Position numbers and translations under genes: made by a program
The notes under the pieces: generated by a model
Databases searched by the model: none
Told to the model about the DNA's origin: nothing
What the model saw: only the letters and a program-made list of their open reading frames with translations
Shown here: positions 7,833 to 16,735 of the stretch, piece after piece
How the letters are laid out: the number at the start of each line of letters is the position of its first letter
Numbering within the stretch: position 1 is the stretch's first letter
Origin: Halovulum sp039180525
GTDB taxonomy: Bacteria > Pseudomonadota > Alphaproteobacteria > Rhodobacterales > Rhodobacteraceae
Reading direction: 5' to 3'
Assembly: GCA_039180525.1 (NCBI GenBank)
Contig: JBCDDF010000008.1
Location: 1-64,000, forward strand
DNA: 64,000 bases

Positions 7833-10481
7833 GTGCAGAATTTGCTACATACAGTGGCGTCAATTCTGTTTATGCTGCGCCGCATCATGGATGATCTGCC
7901 AGGCGAAACGCTCAGCCCGGGCCTGACCCCGCTTCACGCCGCTGCCGGACAGGCGCGGCGGCTGGGCGCGCGCGCCGACCGGCTGGGCCAGATGCTGGCG
8001 CTGCGGCTGCCGGTGCCCGAGGGGCTGGTGCTGGATTTCGACACCGTCGCCGGGTTGGCGGCCGGGGCGGAGGCGCCCGAAATCGGCGATGGCCTGGGGG
8101 CGTTCGTGGCATTGCGTGGCTCGGCCGGGCAACGCGACTGGGGCGGTCCGCAGGCGATGCTGAACCTCGGCCTCACGGATGCCAGCCTGTCGACCCTGGC
8201 GGCGCGCATCGGCGAAGCCGGCGCGCTGGAGGCCTATCGCCGCGCGATCCGCGGCTATGCGGTGCGTGTCGCGGGTCTGGATCCGGAAGCGTTCGACAGT
8301 CTCTACTACGACCAGACAAAACTCACGCCCGAACCCGATGCCGGCGCGCTGGCCGAGGTGGTGGACGCGTCCAAGGCGCTCTATCGCGCGGCGACCGGCA
8401 GCGGCTTTCCGCAGGACCCGGCGACCCAATTGGCGGGCGCGCTGCGGGCGATGGCGCGCGAGTGGAACGCCCCCACGGCGCGGCTGCTGCGCGAGGCGCG
8501 CGGCGCCCCGCCGCAGGCCGGGCTGGCGCTAATCGTCCAACGCATGGTGTTCGGTCTGGGCGCGCGTTCCGGCGGTGCCGGCAGCTTCCAACCCGTGGAC
8601 AGTCAAAGCGGGGTGGCGCAGCCGACCGGGCGCTACCTGCCCGCGGCGCAGGGTGCCGATGCGGGCCGGGGCGGACGCAGCCCCCAGATGATCACCGAGG
8701 CGGAACGGCAGGCGGCGGGACAGACCGCGCCGACGCTCGAGTCGTGCGAACCGCTGGCCTTCGAAGAGTTGGTCGCCGGCAGTGCTGCGATGACCAAGGG
8801 CCTGGGCGATGTCTTCGAAGTGCAGTTCACCGTCGAAGCCGGTGCGCTTTACATGCTGGACGCAGAACCCGTGCGCCGGTCGGCCGGTGCGGCGGTGCAG
8901 ATCGCCGTCGATCTGGCCGAAGCCGGCGCGATCACCCGCGACCACGCGCTTTTGCGCATCGACCCGGCGGCGCTGATCGAAACCCTGCATCCGCGTATCG
9001 ACCCGGCCGCGCGCCGGGATGTCTTTGCCACCGGACTGCCGGCCAGCCCGGGCGCGGCCACCGGGCAGATCTGTTTCACGCCTGCGGCTGCGATGACGCT
9101 GAAGGCCCAGGGCGGCATGCCGGTTCTGGTGCGCGGAGAGACCAGCCCCGAGGACATTCGCGGCATGCACGCGGCCGGCGCGGTGCTGACCGTGCGCGGC
9201 GGCATGACCAGCCACGCGGCGGTGATCGCCCGCGGCCTGGGCCTGCCCTGCGTCGTCGGCGCGCGCGATCTGACGCTGCAGCGGCGCAAGGGCAAGCTGA
9301 CCGCCCCCGATGGCCGGGTGTTTCGAGAGGGCGACACGATCACCGTCGACGGCACCGCGGGCGAGGTTCTGGCCGGCGCGCCGCCGATGCTGCCGGCGCT
9401 GCCGACCGCGGCGATGGATCGGTTGATGGCCTGGGCCGACGACGTCCGCAGCCTGGGTGTGCGCGCCAACGCCGACACGCCCGCCGATGCCGCGCTGGCG
9501 CGCCGGTTCAACGTCGACGGGATCGGGCTGTGCCGGACCGAGCACATGTTCTTCGACGAAGGCCGGATCGAGGTCATGCGCGAGATGATCCTGGCCACCG
9601 ACGCCGATCAGCGGCGGGCGGCGCTCGACCGGCTGTTGCCAATGCAGCGGTCCGATTTCCAGGCGCTGTTCCAGACCATGCCGGGCCTGCCGGTGACCAT
9701 CCGCCTGCTCGACCCGCCGCTGCACGAGTTCCTGCCCAGCAGCGACGAGGGCATCGCGGCGCTGGCCGAGGCCATGGGGCTGAGCCAGGCCGAGATGCGC
9801 GAGCGCACCGCCGAGTTGCAGGAAGTGAACCCGATGCTGGGCAAGCGCGGGGTGCGCCTGGGCATCACGATGCCCGAGATTTATGACATGCAGGTCCGCG
9901 CCATCCTGGAGGCGGCGCTGGCGGCATCCGACATCGGCGGCGCGCCGGTCATCCCGGAGATTATGATCCCGCTGGTGTCGGCCAATCGCGAGGTCGAGTT
10001 GATCAAGACCCGGATCGAGGCGGTCGCGGCCCAGGTCGATGCGCAGTCCGACCGCCCGGTGCGCTATCGTGTCGGCGTCATGGTGGAGACCCCCCGCGGC
10101 GCGCTGCGCGCCGGCGATCTGGCAAGGTCGAGCGCGTTTCTGAGTTTTGGCACCAACGATCTGACCCAGATGACCTATGGCCTCAGCCGCGACGATGCCG
10201 GCAGCTTTATGCGCGACTATGTCGGCCATGGCGTGTTTCCCGAGGATCCGTTCCATTCGCTGGATCTGGAAGGGGTGGGGGAGCTTTTGCTGATGGCCAC
10301 GCGCCGGGGCCGGGCGGAAAACCCGGATCTGACCCTGGGTCTGTGCGGCGAGCATGGCGGCGACCCGGAATCGATCCGGTTCTGCCAGGTGGCGGGTTTC
10401 GACTATGTTTCCTGTTCGGCGTTTCGCGTGCCGATCGCGCGGCTTGCAGCGGCACAGGCGATGATTCTGGCGGCGGGCTGA
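7833..10481 (+). CDS. PPDK-like PEP-utilising protein with a degenerate ATP-binding domain
   Basis: An 882-residue protein collinear with pyruvate, phosphate dikinase (PPDK). The central swivelling domain keeps the phosphorylated histidine (GGMTSHAAVIARG, His461). The C-terminal PEP/pyruvate barrel keeps GLCRTEHMFF, TIRLLDPPLHEF, FGTNDLTQMTYG and the catalytic Cys838 in CGEHGGDP. The N-terminal ATP-grasp domain is eroded: where PPDK has Asp-x-Glu-Phe and Leu-Gln-Thr-Arg, this protein has EVQF (Gln331) and MLDAE (Asp343, Glu345), and the glycine-rich loop is disrupted. It follows glyS by 15 bases, an order seen elsewhere in Rhodobacterales. The GTG at 7833 is the longest start; ATGs at 7872 and 7887 are alternatives, because the first 18 residues look unconserved. 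Confidence 0.8.
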   Translation: MQNLLHTVASILFMLRRIMDDLPGETLSPGLTPLHAAAGQARRLGARADRLGQMLALRLPVPEGLVLDFDTVAGLAAGAEAPEIGDGLGAFVALRGSAGQRDWGGPQAMLNLGLTDASLSTLAARIGEAGALEAYRRAIRGYAVRVAGLDPEAFDSLYYDQTKLTPEPDAGALAEVVDASKALYRAATGSGFPQDPATQLAGALRAMAREWNAPTARLLREARGAPPQAGLALIVQRMVFGLGARSGGAGSFQPVDSQSGVAQPTGRYLPAAQGADAGRGGRSPQMITEAERQAAGQTAPTLESCEPLAFEELVAGSAAMTKGLGDVFEVQFTVEAGALYMLDAEPVRRSAGAAVQIAVDLAEAGAITRDHALLRIDPAALIETLHPRIDPAARRDVFATGLPASPGAATGQICFTPAAAMTLKAQGGMPVLVRGETSPEDIRGMHAAGAVLTVRGGMTSHAAVIARGLGLPCVVGARDLTLQRRKGKLTAPDGRVFREGDTITVDGTAGEVLAGAPPMLPALPTAAMDRLMAWADDVRSLGVRANADTPADAALARRFNVDGIGLCRTEHMFFDEGRIEVMREMILATDADQRRAALDRLLPMQRSDFQALFQTMPGLPVTIRLLDPPLHEFLPSSDEGIAALAEAMGLSQAEMRERTAELQEVNPMLGKRGVRLGITMPEIYDMQVRAILEAALAASDIGGAPVIPEIMIPLVSANREVELIKTRIEAVAAQVDAQSDRPVRYRVGVMVETPRGALRAGDLARSSAFLSFGTNDLTQMTYGLSRDDAGSFMRDYVGHGVFPEDPFHSLDLEGVGELLLMATRRGRAENPDLTLGLCGEHGGDPESIRFCQVAGFDYVSCSAFRVPIARLAAAQAMILAAG

Positions 10482-10826
10482 GCCGCGGCCATCGGCATAA
10501 TTCTGCCACATTCCAAGCGGCCGATTCGGCGAACATGTCTGAATATGAAGGGGGACAAGCTCCGTTTTGCGACCTGGCGGCCGCAAAAAATCACTTTTCA
10601 ACAAGTGTTTGAAAGCATCTGTGATCTTTCGTGAATTTCCGCTTCGCGGTTTATGTTGCAGTGCGACATGTTGCCTTAATCGCGTCAAGATCTCTCGACT
10701 CCGGCCACATGGATCGCGCATAACCCGGCGTCGCGAGTGATTGGATCGTGCGCGAGCGCGTGTTGGGGGCTCGGCTAAACATTGGAACAAGGGGCGCGGT
10801 CGCGGGCCGCGCCAAGGGTATGTGGT
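10482..10826. other. Intergenic region with two inverted repeats, no gene seen
   Basis: A 345-base gap, less GC-rich than its flanks. It holds an inverted repeat TTTTGCG (10565-10571) / CGCAAAA (10582-10588) and a second, TTTCAA (10596-10601) / TTGAAA (10609-10614) with a 7-base spacer. The second has the size and symmetry of a dimeric regulator operator. The first has T before and A after the stem, so it is not a normal intrinsic terminator on either strand. No convincing ORF or RNA gene was found. It probably contains the promoter of the SleB-type hydrolase. Confidence 0.4.
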
Positions 10827-11675
10827 ATGTCGCCATTCGTTTTTTTGGGATCATTCGGCCGGGCCCGCGCGTCGGCGCGCAGTGCGCTGCTGGCCGCCGG
10901 CATGGGACTGTCCTCTGTGGCGGCTTCGGCCAGCAGCACCGGTGACGTGGCCGGGATCAGTGCGCAGATCGCGGTGGTGATGGATCAGGAGGCGCAGCAG
11001 CGTGGCGTGATCGCGACGCCGCTGCTCACAAGTCTGGGCGGGGTCGCGACCCCGGCGCCGTCGCTTGCACCGCGGCCGACGCCGATGCCCTCGCTGACGC
11101 GGCGCGCGGATGGCGGCGATATGGTTCTGGCCAACGCGCTGGCCGCGCTCGACGCATCGGCGGCGCGCAAGGCGCATGATGCAAGGCTGACCACCGAGGA
11201 TTTCAGCGCCGCACCCCCGCGCCAATATCTGCAGGACACGCTGATCGGCGATGCCAAGGCGGCGGGCGGCGATGAATGGGCCTGCCTGGCGGAAGCGCTC
11301 TACTTCGAGGCGCGTGGCGAAAGTCTGGAGGGTCAGATCGCGGTGGCGGAGGTGATCCTGAACCGCGTCGACAGCGGCCGCTATCCCGATACCATCTGCG
11401 GCGTGGTCACTCAGGGTGAACAGCGCCGGCACGCCTGCCAGTTCTCGTTCCGCTGCGATGGGCTGCCAGAGACGATCGCCGAGGAACGCGCCTATGACCA
11501 TGTCGGGCGGGTCGCGCGGGCGATGCTGGACGGATCCGACCGGCTGTTCACCGATGGTGCCACGCATTACCACACCGTCGCCGTCAGCCCGCGCTGGTCG
11601 CGCAAACTCACGGAAACCGCGCGGATCGGGCGCCATATCTTCTACCGCTACCCGGTGCAGTCAGCGAGCCGCTAG
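10827..11675 (+). CDS. SleB-type cell wall hydrolase
   Basis: A 282-residue protein with a C-terminal cell wall hydrolase (SleB/CwlJ, Pfam Hydrolase_2) domain. CLAEALYFEARGE carries the catalytic Glu, and VAEVILNRVDSGRYPDTICG, CQFSFRCDG and the closing ATHYHT and SPRWSR blocks follow in order. Despite the spore-enzyme name, the family is widespread in non-sporulating Alphaproteobacteria and cleaves peptidoglycan. The first 40 residues are basic then hydrophobic (SARSALLAAGMGLSSVAASAS), which fits an export signal. A Pro/Ala-rich linker (about 75-100) separates it from the domain. I chose the ATG at 10827, which puts the signal at the N terminus. Confidence 0.85.
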   Translation: MSPFVFLGSFGRARASARSALLAAGMGLSSVAASASSTGDVAGISAQIAVVMDQEAQQRGVIATPLLTSLGGVATPAPSLAPRPTPMPSLTRRADGGDMVLANALAALDASAARKAHDARLTTEDFSAAPPRQYLQDTLIGDAKAAGGDEWACLAEALYFEARGESLEGQIAVAEVILNRVDSGRYPDTICGVVTQGEQRRHACQFSFRCDGLPETIAEERAYDHVGRVARAMLDGSDRLFTDGATHYHTVAVSPRWSRKLTETARIGRHIFYRYPVQSASR

Positions 11676-11686
11676 GCTCGCCGCTT

Positions 11687-11708
11687 GGCGCACCCGGCCC
11701 GGTGCGCC
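11687..11708 (+). terminator. Strong hairpin after the SleB-type hydrolase gene
   Basis: GGCGCACC (11687-11694) and GGTGCGCC (11701-11708) form a perfect 8-bp stem with a 6-base loop, 12 bases after the hydrolase stop. No U-tract follows, so it is either a weak or Rho-assisted terminator or a 3'-end stabiliser. The remaining 283 bases up to glmM (11709-11991) are GC-rich with short palindromes but no gene I can support. Confidence 0.5.
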
Positions 11709-11991
11709 GATCCTAAGCTAAGGGTTGAGCCACGCCGATCCGGCGGCGTCCAGCGACCGCCGCCGCACGTCGGCATCCGCAGGTCGGCAGGCGCGCGATC
11801 CGTTGCATCGGCGATGCGGTCTTTCGGCGTCGTTACCGCCGCGTCCCGCTGATGGCGTGCAAAGGCCGTTACGTGCATGGCGTGGCGGCCACTCTTCCGG
11901 CCATCGCCACGCGGCTGGCTGTCGCGCCGCGTCGTGTCGTGATATGAGCCGGAAAGACCGACAAACGGCATGGGGCGCGCGCGGGCGGGCG

Positions 11992-13332
11992 ATGGGACGT
12001 AAACTCTTTGGCACGGACGGGGTTCGCGGCACCGCGAACACCGCACCGATGACCGCTGCGACCGTGTTGCAACTGGGTGCCGCGGCGGGGCAGTACTTCC
12101 GGTCCGGCGATCACCAGCACCGGGTGGTGATCGGCAAGGATACCCGGGTGTCGGGCTATATGATCGAAAACGCGCTGACCGCGGGGCTGACCAGCGTCGG
12201 CGCCGACGTGCTGCTGCTGGGGCCGGTGCCGACGCCGGCGGTGGGCATGCTGACCCGATCGATGCGGGCCGATCTGGGGGTCATGATCTCCGCCTCGCAC
12301 AATCCCTATCAGGACAATGGCATCAAGTTCTTCGGGCCGGATGGCTACAAGCTGTCGGATGCCGCCGAAGAGGCGATAGAGGCGCTGATGGAGGCCCCGC
12401 CGCCCTTGGCTCCGGCGGATACGATCGGCAAGGCGGCGCGGATCGAGGGCGACCGTTCGCGCTATGTCGAATTCGCCAAGACCACGATCCCGCGCCAACA
12501 GACGCTTTCGGGGCTGAAAGTGGTGATCGATTGCGCCAATGGCGCCGCCTATCGCACCGCGCCCGAGGTTCTATGGGAACTGGGCGCCGATGTCGTACCG
12601 CTAGGCATTGCGCCCGATGGGTTCAACATCAACGCCGGATGCGGCTCGACCGACACGGCGGCGGCCGCGGCGGCGGTGGTGGCGCATGGGGCGGATCTGG
12701 GCATGGCGCTGGACGGCGATGCGGATCGGGTGATGATCCTCGATGAAACCGGCGCCCTGGCCGATGGCGACCAGCTGATGGCGCTGGTCGCCGGGCTGTG
12801 GGCCGATCAGGGGCGGCTGGCCAAGGGAACGCTGGTGGCCACCGTGATGTCCAATCTGGGGTTGGAGCGGCACCTGGAAGGCCGCGGGCTGAAATTGGCG
12901 CGCACCGCGGTCGGGGATCGCTATGTGGTGGAGGCGATGCGGCGCGAAGGGTTCAACCTGGGCGGCGAACAGTCGGGCCATGTGGTGATGACCGACTACG
13001 CGACCACCGGCGACGGGCTGATCGCAGGGCTTCAGTTTCTGTCGGCCATGGTGGCGACCGGGCAGCCGGCGAGTGCATTAAGCCGCAGTTTCGAGCCGGT
13101 GCCGCAGCTTTTGGAGAATGTGCGCTTCACGCCGGGTTCGGCGCCGCTGGAGGCTGACGCGGTGCGGGCCGCGATTGCCACGGCAGAGGCGCGGCTGGGC
13201 CGGACCGGGCGATTGTTGATCCGTAAATCCGGAACGGAGCCGTTGGTGCGGGTGATGGGCGAGGCCGAGGACGAGGCGCTCTTGGCCGATGTCGTTCATG
13301 GTGTCGCGGCAGAGATCGCCAACGCCTGCTGA
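11992..13332 (+). CDS. glmM: Phosphoglucosamine mutase
   Basis: A 446-residue enzyme that converts glucosamine-6-phosphate to glucosamine-1-phosphate for UDP-GlcNAc, and so for peptidoglycan and lipopolysaccharide. It opens GRKLFGTDGVRGTAN as in GlmM. The phosphoserine loop is SASHNPYQDNG (Ser102), the Mg2+ loop DGDADR follows, then the sugar-binding GGEQSGH and the phosphate-binding RKSGTEPLVRVM near the end. The length matches the family. The ATG at 11992 is chosen by homology; upstream in-frame sequence to 11725 is not conserved. It is not preceded by folP, its neighbour in many related genomes. Confidence 0.97.
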   Translation: MGRKLFGTDGVRGTANTAPMTAATVLQLGAAAGQYFRSGDHQHRVVIGKDTRVSGYMIENALTAGLTSVGADVLLLGPVPTPAVGMLTRSMRADLGVMISASHNPYQDNGIKFFGPDGYKLSDAAEEAIEALMEAPPPLAPADTIGKAARIEGDRSRYVEFAKTTIPRQQTLSGLKVVIDCANGAAYRTAPEVLWELGADVVPLGIAPDGFNINAGCGSTDTAAAAAAVVAHGADLGMALDGDADRVMILDETGALADGDQLMALVAGLWADQGRLAKGTLVATVMSNLGLERHLEGRGLKLARTAVGDRYVVEAMRREGFNLGGEQSGHVVMTDYATTGDGLIAGLQFLSAMVATGQPASALSRSFEPVPQLLENVRFTPGSAPLEADAVRAAIATAEARLGRTGRLLIRKSGTEPLVRVMGEAEDEALLADVVHGVAAEIANAC

Positions 13333-13545
13333 CCCTTTCGGCCAGTGCCGCGCCGGGGAACCGGCCCCGTTTCGGCATGCGCCGAAACCGCCGGGCGGCG
13401 GCCCGGCGCGCGGCCGTTTCCGGCCGCGGGGGCCTTTGCGCCGCGCTCGGGCCGGCGTTGGTACTGCCATCCGCCGGTGTGTCTGGGCGTTTCGCATCGG
13501 AAACACCGCCGGGCGCGAAACCGTGACGAAACCCATTGCCTCGCG

Positions 13546-13624
13546 ACCCGTCCTCGGGCTACCCCCGATCCGGGCGCGTTCCCCGGATGACGGGTGAGCG
13601 GGGGCGGGCTCAGGAACCTCACCC
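13546..13624 (+). promoter_or_regulatory. Candidate structured 5' leader (cis-regulatory RNA) of serC-serA
   Basis: The 310-base gap before serC is rich in palindromes. ACCCGTC (13546-13552) can pair with GACGGGT (13589-13595), enclosing two adjacent hairpins: TCGGG/CCCGA (13554-13558 with 13564-13568) and TCCGGG/CCCGGA (13569-13574 with 13582-13587). That makes a compact three-way junction. GGGTGAG (13592-13598) can instead pair with CTCACCC (13618-13624), which ends 8 bases before the GGAG ribosome-binding site. The two pairings share 13592-13595 and are mutually exclusive, as in a switch. A serC leader motif has been described in Alphaproteobacteria; I cannot confirm this is that motif. 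The earlier part, 13333-13545, holds GC-rich hairpins and no gene. Confidence 0.5.
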
Positions 13625-13642
13625 GCGACGTCGGAGCCGTCC

Positions 13643-14851
13643 ATGAGCCTCCCCGAACCGCACGCCCCGCGTGCGCCCGCAGACCTTTCCGAACCTGAAA
13701 CGCGCCCGGCCCGGCCGGAGTTCTCCTCCGGCCCCTGTCCGAAACGCCCGGGCTGGTCGGCCGAGGCCGTCGCCGCCCAGGCGATGCTGGGCCGATCGCA
13801 CCGCGCCAAGGGCCCCAAGGCGCAGTTGCGCGATGTGATCGACCGGTTCGCAGCCCTTCTGGAGATCCCCGCAGATTATCGCCTGGGCATCGTCCCGGCA
13901 TCCGACACGGGCGCCTATGAGATGGCGATGTGGACCCTGCTGGGCGCCAGGCCCGTGGACATGCTGGTCTGGGAAAGCTTCGGCGCCGGCTGGGCCACGG
14001 ACGCGACCAAGCAACTGCAACTCGACGATTGCCGCGTGCTGACGGCCGGGTACGGCGCGCTGCCCGATCTGACCGCGATCCGGCCCGAGGCCGATATCTG
14101 CTTCACCCAGAACGGCACGACCTCCGGCGCTCGGATCGCCGATTTCGACTGGATCCCCGCCGACCGGGCTGGGTTGACGCTGGTCGACGCCACCTCGGCG
14201 GTGTTCGCCCAGCCGGTCGATTGGGCCAAGGTCGATGTGCTGACATTCTCCTGGCAAAAGGTGTTGGGCGGAGAGGGGGCGCATGGCGTCCTGATCCTCA
14301 GCCCGCGCGCAGTGGCACGGCTGGAGAGCTACACGCCGCCGCGCCCGCTGCCCAAGATCTTTCGCCTGACCAAGGGCGGCAAGCTGATCGAGGGCATCTT
14401 TACCGGCGCCACGATCAACACGCCCTCGATGTGGTGCGTGGCCGACTGCCTGGACGCGCTGGATTGGGTCGAGGAGATCGGCGGCCTGCCCGCCGCCACT
14501 GCCCGCGCCGATGCCAATGCCGCGGCGCTGCAGGCCTGGGTCGATCGCACCGAATGGGTGGAAAACCTGGTGGGCGATCCGGCGATCCGGTCCAACACCT
14601 CGGTCTGTCTCAAGATCACCGACCCGCAGATCGCGGCGCAGGAGTGGGAGGCGCAGCGCACCTTTACCAAGGCGCTGACCGCGCTGCTGGAGAGCAAAGG
14701 CGTCGCCTATGACATCAACGGCTACCGCGACGCGCCGCCCGGTCTGCGGATCTGGTGCGGCGCGACGGTGGAGACCGCCGATATCGCTGCACTGACGCCG
14801 TGGCTCGACTGGGCCTTCGCCGAGACCAAACGCCGGATGCAAGGAGCCTGA
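13643..14851 (+). CDS. serC: Phosphoserine aminotransferase
   Basis: A 402-residue PLP-dependent class V aminotransferase that converts 3-phosphohydroxypyruvate plus glutamate to phosphoserine in serine biosynthesis. The PLP lysine is in TFSWQKVLGGEGAHG (Lys206), and the GTTSGARI and SNTSVCLKI segments fit the long alphaproteobacterial SerC type. The first 30 residues are a Pro-rich extension. The ATG at 13643 has GGAG upstream. It precedes serA, the enzyme for the preceding step, so the two form a biosynthetic operon, probably under the structured leader upstream. Confidence 0.93.
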   Translation: MSLPEPHAPRAPADLSEPETRPARPEFSSGPCPKRPGWSAEAVAAQAMLGRSHRAKGPKAQLRDVIDRFAALLEIPADYRLGIVPASDTGAYEMAMWTLLGARPVDMLVWESFGAGWATDATKQLQLDDCRVLTAGYGALPDLTAIRPEADICFTQNGTTSGARIADFDWIPADRAGLTLVDATSAVFAQPVDWAKVDVLTFSWQKVLGGEGAHGVLILSPRAVARLESYTPPRPLPKIFRLTKGGKLIEGIFTGATINTPSMWCVADCLDALDWVEEIGGLPAATARADANAAALQAWVDRTEWVENLVGDPAIRSNTSVCLKITDPQIAAQEWEAQRTFTKALTALLESKGVAYDINGYRDAPPGLRIWCGATVETADIAALTPWLDWAFAETKRRMQGA

Positions 14852-14904
14852 AGATGTTGGACCAAGCACAAGCGCCCGAGGCGCAGACGAACAAGGACAA
14901 GACC

Positions 14905-16497
14905 ATGGCGCGCGTATTAATCTCCGACAAACTCAGCGAAGCGGCGGTTCAGATCTTCCGCGACCGGGGGGTCGAGGTCGATTTCCAGCCCGATCTGGGC
15001 AAGGATCCGGAGAAACTGGCTCAGGTGATCGGCGAGTATGACGGGCTCGCGGTCCGCTCCGCCACAAAGGTCACCGCGGAACTGATCGCCAAGGCCGACC
15101 GGCTGCGGGTGGTGGGCCGGGCCGGGATCGGCGTGGACAATGTCGATATCGCCGCCGCATCCGCCCGCGGGGTCGTGGTGATGAACACGCCCTTCGGCAA
15201 TTCGATCACCACCGCCGAACACGCCATCGCGATGATGTTCGCCGTGGCCCGGCAGATCCCTGCGGCGGATGTCTCCACCCAATCGGGCAAGTGGGAGAAG
15301 TCCCGCTTCATGGGCACGGAGATAACGGGCAAGACGCTGGGCCTGGTCGGCTGCGGCAATATCGGCTCGGTCGTGGCGGCGCGGGCTTTGGGGCTGCGCA
15401 TGAAGGTGCTGGCCTATGACCCGTTTCTCAGCGCCGAGCGGGCGCTGGAGTTGGGGGTGGAGAAGATCGAGGCGCTGGAGGATGTGCTGGGCCGGGCCGA
15501 TTTCATCTCGCTGCATCTGCCCAAGACCGAGAAGACGGCGAACATCCTGGATGCCGACCGGGTGGCGCAGATCAAACCGGGTGCGCGGCTGATCAACTGC
15601 GCGCGCGGCGGCCTGGTCGACGAGGCCGCGGTCGCGGCGGCGCTGACCTCTGGCCAGTTGGCCGGCGCGGCCTTCGACGTCTTTGCCGTGGAGCCGGCCA
15701 AGGATAGCCCGCTTTTCGGGCTACCCAACGTGGTCTGCACGCCGCATCTGGGGGCCGCGACGACCGAGGCGCAGGAGAATGTCGCGCTGCAAGTGGCCGA
15801 GCAGATGTCGGACTACCTGGTCAAGGGCGCGATCTCGAACGCGCTCAACGCACCCTCGGTCACGGCCGAGGAAGCGCCGGTGCTGAAGCCCTGGATCGAA
15901 TTGTGCGAGCGGTTGGGGTCGTTCGCCGGCCAGGTGACCGAAAGTGCGATCGAAAAGATCGAGATCGACTATGTCGGCCGCGTCGGCGAGATGAACCTCA
16001 AGCCGCTGACCGCGGCGGTGACGGCGGCGCTTTTGCGGCCGCTGGTGGGCGAGGGCGGGGTCAACATGGTCTCTGCCCCGATCGTTGCGCGTGAGCGCGG
16101 GGTCAAGATCGCCGAGACGCGCAAGGATGCGCAGGGCGCTTTCGGATCATACGTCCGCTTGGTCGTGGTGACCGAGGCGCAGACGCGCAGTGTCGCCGGC
16201 ACCATCTATTCCGACGGCCGGCCGCGTTTCATCCAGATCAAGGGCATCAACCTGGAGGCCGAACCGGCGCCACATATGCTCTATACGACCAACACCGACG
16301 AGCCGGGCTATATCGGCGCGCTGGGCACGGCGCTGGGGACGCTGGATATCAACATCGCAACCTTCGCGCTGGGGCGCGCGGCCAAGGGTGACGAGGCGAT
16401 TGCGCTTCTGGGTGTGGACGAACCGGTGTCCGACGAGATGCTGGCCCGCATCGCCCGGCTGCCGCAGGTGCGCCAGGCCAAGGCGCTGCGGTTCTGA
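14905..16497 (+). CDS. serA: D-3-phosphoglycerate dehydrogenase
   Basis: A 530-residue NAD-dependent dehydrogenase for the first committed step of serine synthesis. Order of domains: D-isomer dehydrogenase N-terminal half with VVGRAGIGVDNVDI, Rossmann motif LGLVGCGNIGSVVA, catalytic Arg-Glu-His residues in INCARGGLVDE and VVCTPHLGAAT, an intervening substrate-binding domain, and a C-terminal ACT domain (HMLYTTNTDEPGYIGALG) that usually gives serine feedback control. The start is open to question: MARVLISDKL at 14905 matches family length, but an in-frame ATG at 14854 has a better AAGGAG site just before the serC stop and would add 17 residues. Confidence 0.95.
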   Translation: MARVLISDKLSEAAVQIFRDRGVEVDFQPDLGKDPEKLAQVIGEYDGLAVRSATKVTAELIAKADRLRVVGRAGIGVDNVDIAAASARGVVVMNTPFGNSITTAEHAIAMMFAVARQIPAADVSTQSGKWEKSRFMGTEITGKTLGLVGCGNIGSVVAARALGLRMKVLAYDPFLSAERALELGVEKIEALEDVLGRADFISLHLPKTEKTANILDADRVAQIKPGARLINCARGGLVDEAAVAAALTSGQLAGAAFDVFAVEPAKDSPLFGLPNVVCTPHLGAATTEAQENVALQVAEQMSDYLVKGAISNALNAPSVTAEEAPVLKPWIELCERLGSFAGQVTESAIEKIEIDYVGRVGEMNLKPLTAAVTAALLRPLVGEGGVNMVSAPIVARERGVKIAETRKDAQGAFGSYVRLVVVTEAQTRSVAGTIYSDGRPRFIQIKGINLEAEPAPHMLYTTNTDEPGYIGALGTALGTLDINIATFALGRAAKGDEAIALLGVDEPVSDEMLARIARLPQVRQAKALRF

Positions 16498-16498
16498 C

Positions 16499-16591
16499 AG
16501 CACCACGCGTCCCGGGCCCCGACCCGGGACCGCGCCGCCGCCTTGCCGCCCGCCGAGAGGGCCCGGCGCGGCGGCCGGGGCGCGTGGTGCT
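16499..16591. repeat. Inverted pair of GC-rich intergenic repeats (family 1) after serA
   Basis: AGCACCACGCGTCCCGGGCC (16499-16518) and, on the other arm, GGCCGGGGCGCGTGGTGCT (16573-16591) are near-perfect inverted repeats about 55 bases apart. The right arm is preceded by GCCGAGAGGGCCCGG and followed by CTTTTCCCC. The left arm is the reverse complement of the element after xseA (59384-59414), and the GAGAGGGCCC box recurs at 29451 and 59381. The structure starts 2 bases after the serA stop and should fold into a long hairpin that may end or protect the serC-serA transcript. Confidence 0.65.
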
Positions 16592-16735
16592 TTTCCCCCC
16601 GCTCCGATCGCCTATGATGGCCATCGGGGCATCGCCCGCGTCGCCCGCGCGAAGCCGATGGCCCGAAGCATTTTGCGATGTCCTGCCAGAGGATCGCCAC
16701 CGGTTCTCTGGCCATCGCTCTGGGGGGAGGCGCAT

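Noticed and set aside
10565..10588. TTTTGCG/CGCAAAA stem as an intrinsic terminator after the PPDK-like gene
   Set aside because: T precedes and A follows the stem on either strand, the reverse of a terminator. Kept only as an inverted repeat.
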